A DNA stretch of 64,000 bases from assembly GCF_030929495.1 (NCBI RefSeq), contig NZ_JAVFWN010000002.1, forward strand, positions 248,001 through 312,000. The letters are read 5' to 3'. The notes below the pieces were generated by a model, which was given only the letters and a program-made list of their open reading frames with translations, was not told where the DNA came from and did not search any database. This document shows positions 59,560-64,000 of the stretch, piece after piece. How positions within the stretch are numbered: position 1 is the stretch's first letter; the number at the start of each line of letters is the position of its first letter. The stretch comes from Nocardioides sp. LHD-245 (GTDB taxonomy: Bacteria; Actinomycetota; Actinomycetes; Propionibacteriales; Nocardioidaceae). The position numbers were made by a program, and so were the translations under genes.

Positions 59560-59955
59560 CTACGACCCGGCGAGCTCCGCGTCCGAGCGCAGGATGCAGA
59601 ACTCGTTGCCCTCGGGGTCGGCGAGCACGACCCAGCCACTGCCCGGGCCGTGGATGCCGCGGTGGTCGGCGACCTGGGTGGCGCCGTACCCCAGCAGGCG
59701 CTCGACCTCCGCGTCCCGGTCGCCGGTGCGTGGCCGCAGGTCGAGGTGCAGGCGGTTCTTGCCGGCCTTGCGCTCGGGCACCTCGATGAACAGCAGCCGG
59801 TGGCCCGAGTCCGGGTCGACGATCATGCACTCCGTGTGGCCCGGCTCGTTGGGGTCGTCGGGGAGGTCGGTGTAGCCGAGGACCGGCTTCCACCACTCCG
59901 AGAGCCCGAAGGCGTCGGTGCAGTCGACGGCGGTGTGGGAGACGTACGACGTCAT
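59560..59955 (-). CDS. VOC-family (glyoxalase/bleomycin-resistance-like) protein
   Basis: 131 residues from the ATG at 59955, which overlaps the upstream gene by ATGA. Starts MTSYVSHTAVDCTDAFGLSEWWKPVLGY, then LLFIEVPERKAGKNRLHLDLRP and WVVLADPEGNEFCIL, the two beta-alpha-beta-beta-beta modules of the actinobacterial VOC family. Substrate unknown. Confidence 0.88.
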   Translation of the reverse strand: MTSYVSHTAVDCTDAFGLSEWWKPVLGYTDLPDDPNEPGHTECMIVDPDSGHRLLFIEVPERKAGKNRLHLDLRPRTGDRDAEVERLLGYGATQVADHRGIHGPGSGWVVLADPEGNEFCILRSDAELAGS

Positions 59956-60767
59956 GGGCTCGCTCCTTGCGACGGACTCGGGGTGGGGGTCGGCGTGGGC
60001 GTGGGAGTCGGCGACGGCGTCCCGCTCGGCGTGGGCGAGGACGTGTCGCTCGGTGTGGCCGGGCCGGTCGGCTCGGTCGGCTCGGGAGCCGTCGGGGTCT
60101 CGGTCGGGGTCTCGGTGGGAGCCGGCGTGGGTGTGGGGGTCGGCGTCTCCTCGGCGGGCGGCTCCTGCCGTCCGCCGTCCTTGCCCTTGCCACCGGTGCC
60201 GAAGACGCCGGTCAGCGAGGTCCGGTCGTCGCCGTCGGTGCCGCCGGTGATGGTCGAGACGCTCTTGCCCGCGACCAGCTCGACGGCGCTGATCACGAGC
60301 AGGGAGAGCACGAAGACCGCTGCGGCGAGCAGGGCGATCCGCTTCCACTGCAGGTCGGCCCAGCGGCTCCGTCCGGACGACGTCGTCTCGGCGCCGGGCT
60401 CGTCGAGCTCGTCGGCGAGCTCCTCGCCGGCGGCGTCGAGGTGGCGGTGGGCACGGTCCAGCTCGCGCTCGGCGGCCTCCGGGTCCGAGCGCCGGGCGGC
60501 GCGGCGCACGTTCTGGTCGGCGAGGTTGACCCGCTGCAGCGCGGCGGCCTGGACGTCGGCCATCCGGCGGCGACTGGACTCGATGCCCTGCTTGTAGAGA
60601 GCGGAGCTGACGGTCGCGATGACGCTGCCGAGCGCGGCACCGATCAGGGTGCCGGCGGCACCGAGCGTGGAGAGCAGCACCGCGACGGTGACGGCCGCGG
60701 CGGCGCCCGCGAAGGTCGCGGGCCAGTCGATCCGCGACCTCCGCTCCGCGGTGTCGGTCTCCGCCAT
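59952..60767 (-). CDS. Membrane protein with Pro/Thr-rich C-terminus
   Basis: 271 residues. An N-terminal glycine-rich hydrophobic region (WPATFAGAAAAVTVAVLLSTLGAAGTLIGAALGSVIATVSSALY) similar to glycine-zipper domains, a charged coiled-coil-like segment (AAALQRVNLADQNVRRAARRSDPEAAERELDRAHRHLDAAGEELADELDE), one more helix (RIALLAAAVFVLSLLVISAVELVAG) and a long Thr/Pro/Glu tail, probably outside the cell wall side. Function unknown. Confidence 0.75.
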   Translation of the reverse strand: MAETDTAERRSRIDWPATFAGAAAAVTVAVLLSTLGAAGTLIGAALGSVIATVSSALYKQGIESSRRRMADVQAAALQRVNLADQNVRRAARRSDPEAAERELDRAHRHLDAAGEELADELDEPGAETTSSGRSRWADLQWKRIALLAAAVFVLSLLVISAVELVAGKSVSTITGGTDGDDRTSLTGVFGTGGKGKDGGRQEPPAEETPTPTPTPAPTETPTETPTAPEPTEPTGPATPSDTSSPTPSGTPSPTPTPTPTPTPSPSQGASP

Positions 60768-60783
60768 CGCGTCGCCGCCCGAC

Positions 60784-61575
60784 TCAGTCGGTGCCGTTCG
60801 CGGCGATGAAGGCGAGGATCTTCGCGGACAGCTCGGGTCGGCACACGATAACGTCGGGCAGGTAGACGTCGGCCTGGTTGTAGACCAGCTCGCTGCCGTC
60901 GACCCGCGAGGTGAACAGACCGGCGGCGCGGGCCACCGCGACCGGTGCGGCGGAGTCCCACTCGTACTGGCCGCCCGCGTGCACGTAGGCGTCCGCGACG
61001 TCGCGGACGACCGACATCATCTTCACTCCGGCCGAGCCCATCGGCACCAGCTCCGCGTCGAGCTCCTGCGCGAGGGCCGCGACGAAGGCCGGCGGACGGC
61101 TGCGGGAGACCGCGATCCGCGGGCGCTGCGAGGTGCGCGCGGGCACCGCCGGCGGCGTACCGGTGTGGAAGGTCTCCCCCAGCGCGGGCTGCGCGACCGC
61201 ACCGGCGACCAGCTCGCCCTCCTGCCACAGGGCCACGTGCACCGCCCAGTCGTCGCGGGGCGGCTCCGAGAACTCCCGGGTCCCGTCGAGCGGGTCGACG
61301 ATCCAGGCACGGGTCGCGCGCAGGCGGGCGTCCTTGTCTGCGGCGTTCTCGAGGGCCTCCTCCGAGAGGACGGCGTCGTCGGGCCGGTACGTCGCCAGCA
61401 GGTCCATGAGCAGCTCGTGGGCGGCGCGATCGCCGGCGTCCTTGAGCTCCTTGCCCGCCAGGCCCTCGGCGCGCACCTCCAGCAGTCGGCGCCCGGCCTC
61501 CTCGGCCAGCCAGGCCGCGAGGCGGTGGTCGTCGGCGACGACGTCGGGAGCGGGGGTACCGGGCTCGAAAGTCAC
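60784..61575 (-). CDS. Inositol-monophosphatase-family phosphatase (CysQ-like)
   Basis: 263 residues from the GTG at 61575, chosen because a longer frame to 61647 would run through the repeat array upstream. Metal motifs: VLSEEALENAADK (Glu), IVDPLDGTREF (DPxDGT) and YEWDSAAPVAVARAAG (WDxAA/P). EFSEPPRDDWAVHVALWQ fits the CysQ (3'-phosphoadenosine 5'-phosphate phosphatase) group better than SuhB. It lies beside pth; no pathway link is visible. Confidence 0.85.
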   Translation of the reverse strand: MTFEPGTPAPDVVADDHRLAAWLAEEAGRRLLEVRAEGLAGKELKDAGDRAAHELLMDLLATYRPDDAVLSEEALENAADKDARLRATRAWIVDPLDGTREFSEPPRDDWAVHVALWQEGELVAGAVAQPALGETFHTGTPPAVPARTSQRPRIAVSRSRPPAFVAALAQELDAELVPMGSAGVKMMSVVRDVADAYVHAGGQYEWDSAAPVAVARAAGLFTSRVDGSELVYNQADVYLPDVIVCRPELSAKILAFIAANGTD

Positions 61576-61597
61576 CTGGCCAGCGTAGTAGCCCTCC

Positions 61598-61692
61598 CGT
61601 TGAGTTGCCCCTTCCTCACCGTCGAGTTGCCACGACTCGGAACTCAACGGCGAGGAGTCGGCAACTCAACGGCTGGGAACCGGCAACTCAAC
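61598..61692. repeat. Array of five GTTGAGTTGCC-type motifs
   Basis: The motif (consensus CGTTGAGTTGCC) occurs at 61598-61609 and 61620-61631 on the plus strand, and reversed at 61639-61650, 61660-61671 and 61682-61692. Within each group the starts are 21-22 bp apart, which puts the copies on one face of the helix. It lies between the 5' end of the CysQ-like gene and the 3' end of pth; the last copy covers the pth stop codon. Confidence 0.82.
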
Positions 61693-62290
61693 TGTTGAAG
61701 CGGGACTGGGTCTTCTCGAGGCCGTCGGAGATCAGACTCTCGACGGCATCGGCGGCGGAGTCGACCTGGAACGGCAGCTCCTTGCGCTCCTTGGTCGCAT
61801 AGTCGGAGAGCACGAAGTCGGCGACCTCCTGACGACCCGGCGGGCGGCCGATGCCGGCCCGGACCCGGAAGAAGTCGCCGGTGCCCAGCGAGGAGCGCAT
61901 CGACTTGAGGCCGTTGTGGCCGTTGTCGCCGCCGCCCTGCTTGATGCGCAGCGTGCCGAAGTCGATGTCGAGCTCGTCGTGGATCGCGATGACGCGCACG
62001 GCGGGGACCTTGTAGAAGGTGGCGAGTGCCTTGACGGGTCCGCCCGACTCGTTCATGTACGAACGGGGCTTGGCCAGCACCACGCGGGGGGCGCCGGTGC
62101 CGGGGGCGCCCAGCCTGCCCTCGACGACGTCGGCCCGGCCCGACTTGTGGGCACGGAAGCCGCTGCCCATCCGGCGCGCCAGCTCGTCGACCACCAGGTA
62201 GCCGATGTTGTGGCGGTGCCCGGCGTACGACGGCCCGGGGTTGCCGAGGCCGACCACGAGCCAGACGTCGGCGCTGTTCGCGTCAGCCAC
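61688..62290 (-). CDS. pth: Peptidyl-tRNA hydrolase
   Basis: 200 residues from the GTG at 62290, supported by GAGGAG upstream; a GTG at 62392 that overlaps the rplY stop (GTGA) would add a 34-residue Pro/Ala-rich leader. Conserved parts: [20 protein letters not shown] with catalytic His27, [28 protein letters not shown] (Asp) and [11 protein letters not shown] (Asn). Recycles tRNA from drop-off peptidyl-tRNA; coupling to L25 is common. Confidence 0.95.
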   Translation of the reverse strand: MADANSADVWLVVGLGNPGPSYAGHRHNIGYLVVDELARRMGSGFRAHKSGRADVVEGRLGAPGTGAPRVVLAKPRSYMNESGGPVKALATFYKVPAVRVIAIHDELDIDFGTLRIKQGGGDNGHNGLKSMRSSLGTGDFFRVRAGIGRPPGRQEVADFVLSDYATKERKELPFQVDSAADAVESLISDGLEKTQSRFNS

Positions 62291-62388
62291 GTTGGTCTCC
62301 TCGGCGTCGGGTGCGTCGGTGCTCCCCGGCGCGGGCGTCCGCGCCGGGGAGATGAGTCGGCCCAGGAACCACCTGAGCCGGCTCAGGG

Positions 62389-63003
62389 TCACTCGCTGTC
62401 GCCACCCGCGGCGGGCTCGGCCGGCGCCTCGGCCGCTGCGTCCTCGGCGGCAGGCTCGGCCGCGACCTGCTCGGTGACGTTGACGACGAGCGTGTCGGGG
62501 TCGGTGAGCAGGGTGGTGCCCGACGGCAGCTCCAGCTGGCCGGCGAGGAACTGGGTGCCGGCCTCGGCACCCTCGATGTTGACCTCGAACTGCTCGGGGA
62601 TGTGGGTGGCCTCGGCCTCGACCTGGACCGTGGTGTTCTCGGTGACGACCAGGGTGCCGTTGACCGCGTCGCCGACGATGTGGACCGGGACGTCGACGGT
62701 GACCTTCTCGCCGCGCTTGACCGCGACGAAGTCGACGTGCTCGAGGACACGGCGGACCGGGTCGACCTGGACCTGCTTGGTCAGGGCGAGCTGCACGGTG
62801 CCGTCGATGTCGAGCTCGAGGAGCGCGTTGGCGCCGCCGTGCTTGAGCGCCATCATCGTGGCGTGGCCCGGGAGGGTCAGGTGGATCGTCTCGTTGCCGT
62901 GGCCGTAGACGACGGCGGGGACGTTGTCGTCGCGACGGATCCGGCGGGCGGCGCCCTTGCCGAACTCGGTGCGGACCTCGGCCTTGATCTTCTCGGTGCT
63001 CAT
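62389..63003 (-). CDS. rplY: 50S ribosomal protein L25/general stress protein Ctc
   Basis: 204 residues from the ATG at 63003. L25-type N-terminal domain ([31 protein letters not shown]), then the TL5/CTC beta domain ([42 protein letters not shown]), and an acidic Ala/Glu-rich tail ([25 protein letters not shown]). Binds 5S rRNA. First gene of the rplY-pth pair. Confidence 0.97.
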   Translation of the reverse strand: MSTEKIKAEVRTEFGKGAARRIRRDDNVPAVVYGHGNETIHLTLPGHATMMALKHGGANALLELDIDGTVQLALTKQVQVDPVRRVLEHVDFVAVKRGEKVTVDVPVHIVGDAVNGTLVVTENTTVQVEAEATHIPEQFEVNIEGAEAGTQFLAGQLELPSGTTLLTDPDTLVVNVTEQVAAEPAAEDAAAEAPAEPAAGGDSE

Positions 63004-63208
63004 GGGGGATCTCCTGCTCGTCACGTGGTGGTGGTGTGCCGCACCCGGAGAGAAGGAACGCCGCGCTTCCCTCACCCGGTGACCGGCAGGGCGCGCGGCG
63101 GCGTCGAAGACGAGCCGGCCCAGTCGATCACGGAGTCACAGAAGCAGGTGCTCCCTCGCCGAGGCAACCGCAGAAGACTACCCGCGGCGGCGCGGGTCGG
63201 CGAAATCG

Positions 63209-63640
63209 TCACTGGTAGGGGTCGGTGATCTCCCTCAGGTCCCGCAGGGCCTCCTTCAGCGCCGCCAGGCGCTCGGCTCCCAGGTGCCTGCTCCACTCCC
63301 GCTCGATCGCCCGCTCCACCCGCCGCGCGACCTGCTGCACCTCGCGCCCACGCGGCGCGAGGACGACCAGCCGGGCTCGGGCGTCGGTGGGGTCGGGCAC
63401 CCGCTCGACGTACGCCGCCCGCTCCAGTTGGTCGACGAGGACGCTGGCGCTCTGCTTGGTGACCCGCGCCTGCTCGGCGAGCTCGGTGACCCGGATCCCG
63501 TCCTCGCTCAGCCGGGCGGCGACACGCGCCATCGCGGGCGTGAGGTCGGTGTACCCGGCGGCGACGACGGCGTCGGCGACCCGCTGCTCGACGTACCGCG
63601 CGCCGATGAACATGAGCAGCGCCGGATGCGGGTCGCGCAC
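63209..63640 (-). CDS. MarR-family regulator
   Basis: 143 residues from the GTG at 63640, with GGAGGG at a suitable distance. The domain MFIGARYVEQRVADAVVAAGYTDLTPAMARVAARLSEDGIRVTELAEQARVTKQSASVLVDQLERAAYVERVPDPTDARARLVVLAPRG is a full MarR fold. A perfect palindrome in front of the gene, shared with the divergent mycothiol-type enzyme, marks the likely operator. Confidence 0.92.
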   Translation of the reverse strand: MRDPHPALLMFIGARYVEQRVADAVVAAGYTDLTPAMARVAARLSEDGIRVTELAEQARVTKQSASVLVDQLERAAYVERVPDPTDARARLVVLAPRGREVQQVARRVERAIEREWSRHLGAERLAALKEALRDLREITDPYQ

Positions 63641-63666
63641 GCCAGGCCCTCCCCTCTTGACGAAGT

Positions 63667-63683
63667 AGTCAGCCAGGCTGACT
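63667..63683. promoter_or_regulatory. MarR operator candidate (17-bp perfect palindrome)
   Basis: AGTCAGCC and GGCTGACT with a single base between, in the 78-bp gap between the divergent marR and mycothiol-enzyme genes. A weaker second site, GTCAG-N5-CTGAC, lies at about 63689-63703 next to the start of the enzyme gene. Confidence 0.8.
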
Positions 63684-63718
63684 ATAACAGTCAGGGACAC
63701 TGACCATCGGAGGTCGTC

Positions 63719-64000
63719 ATGGACAAGGCCACGATCTGGGCGCACATCCACGCCGAGCGAGCCGCGCTGGCCGAGCTCCTGGCGGACCTCGACGACGAGG
63801 CGTGGCGACACGACACCCTCTGTCCCGGATGGAGCGTCCACGACGTCGCGGCGCACGTGATCTCCACGCCCCAGCTCGGCTGGGCCGCGATGCCGGGGCT
63901 GCTGGCGCGCAACCTGGGCCGCGGCTACAACACGATGATCTTCCGCGAGGTGAAGCGTCTCGGCGCCCGGGAGACGAGGGAGAGCATCCTCGGCGACTTC
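63719..64000 (+). CDS. Maleylpyruvate-isomerase-family mycothiol-dependent enzyme, partial
   Basis: The first 94 codons are in the window; the gene continues past the right edge. MDKATIWAHIHAERAALAELLADLDDEAW and CPGWSVHDVAAHVISTPQ are the DinB_2/MDMPI N-terminal motifs, with the metal-binding His of AAHV. Members use mycothiol as cofactor in isomerisation or detoxification; the reaction cannot be told from this part. GGAGG stands before the ATG. Likely repressed by the divergent MarR. Confidence 0.85.
   Translation, partial: MDKATIWAHIHAERAALAELLADLDDEAWRHDTLCPGWSVHDVAAHVISTPQLGWAAMPGLLARNLGRGYNTMIFREVKRLGARETRESILGDF

Noticed and set aside
61576..61647. Longer start for the CysQ-like gene at 61647
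   Set aside because: The added 24 residues would be encoded by the GTTGAGTTGCC array and match nothing in the family.
61598..61692. CRISPR array
   Set aside because: Repeats are 11-12 bp, in both orientations, with about 10-bp spacers and no cas genes.

Overview
The window is about 70% GC, dense with GTG starts and ATGA/GTGA stop-start overlaps, and carries actinobacterial families (DUF2530, DUF3027, a mycothiol-dependent maleylpyruvate-isomerase-like protein, an XPB-type helicase pair, TCGAAC-type SOS box). It reads as the chromosome of a high-GC actinobacterium, most likely Nocardioides or a close relative; the genus is inference. No rRNA, tRNA, CRISPR array, phage or transposase gene was seen, and no gap between genes exceeds about 300 bp.

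Layout. 1-4.1 kb: thiamine operon on the minus strand (thiE, thiO, thiS, thiG, then a second thiE-like gene cut by the edge) behind a TPP riboswitch, preceded by a flavin monooxygenase-like gene. 4.2-10.3 kb: a secreted repeat protein, class I fumarase, zinc-ribbon protein, GntR/DUF1648 pair and class II fumarase. 10.3-16.8 kb: small membrane and secreted proteins, a LuxR two-component pair with an unusual kinase, a transglycosylase-like protein and an AbiEi/DUF559-type gene flanked by two copies of a 42-bp palindrome. 16.8-23.8 kb: phoH, trmB and the str operon (rpsL-rpsG-fusA-tuf). 23.8-31.6 kb: purine permease, two MFS proteins, MarR, methyltransferase, DUF3027, cold-shock and GNAT proteins. 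31.6-44.1 kb: PP2C-FHA-RDD/FHA operon, helicase pair, Lon flanked by two Uma2 genes, DUF2786. 44.2-52.1 kb: a lower beta-ketoadipate pathway from catechol to succinyl-CoA plus acetyl-CoA (catB, catA, catC, pcaD, pcaIJ, pcaF) with two LysR regulators. 52.0-55.7 kb: sulfatase, MarR, BASS-type transporter. 55.7-64 kb: chorismate mutase, TrpB2, HD protein, SOS-linked AlkB, VOC protein, CysQ-like phosphatase, pth, L25 and a MarR/mycothiol-enzyme pair.

The most unusual content is non-coding. Two 196-205 bp elements (28031-28226 and, inverted, 55742-55946) have matching terminal inverted repeats and four internal copies of a CCCGGGTAG motif spaced about 20 bp. A family of 42-bp palindromes (about 214, 15592, 16726) brackets the DUF559 gene and in one case carries the start codon of a gene. 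Five copies of an 11-bp motif lie at 61598-61692, mostly on a 21-22 bp period. None of these matches a family I can name.
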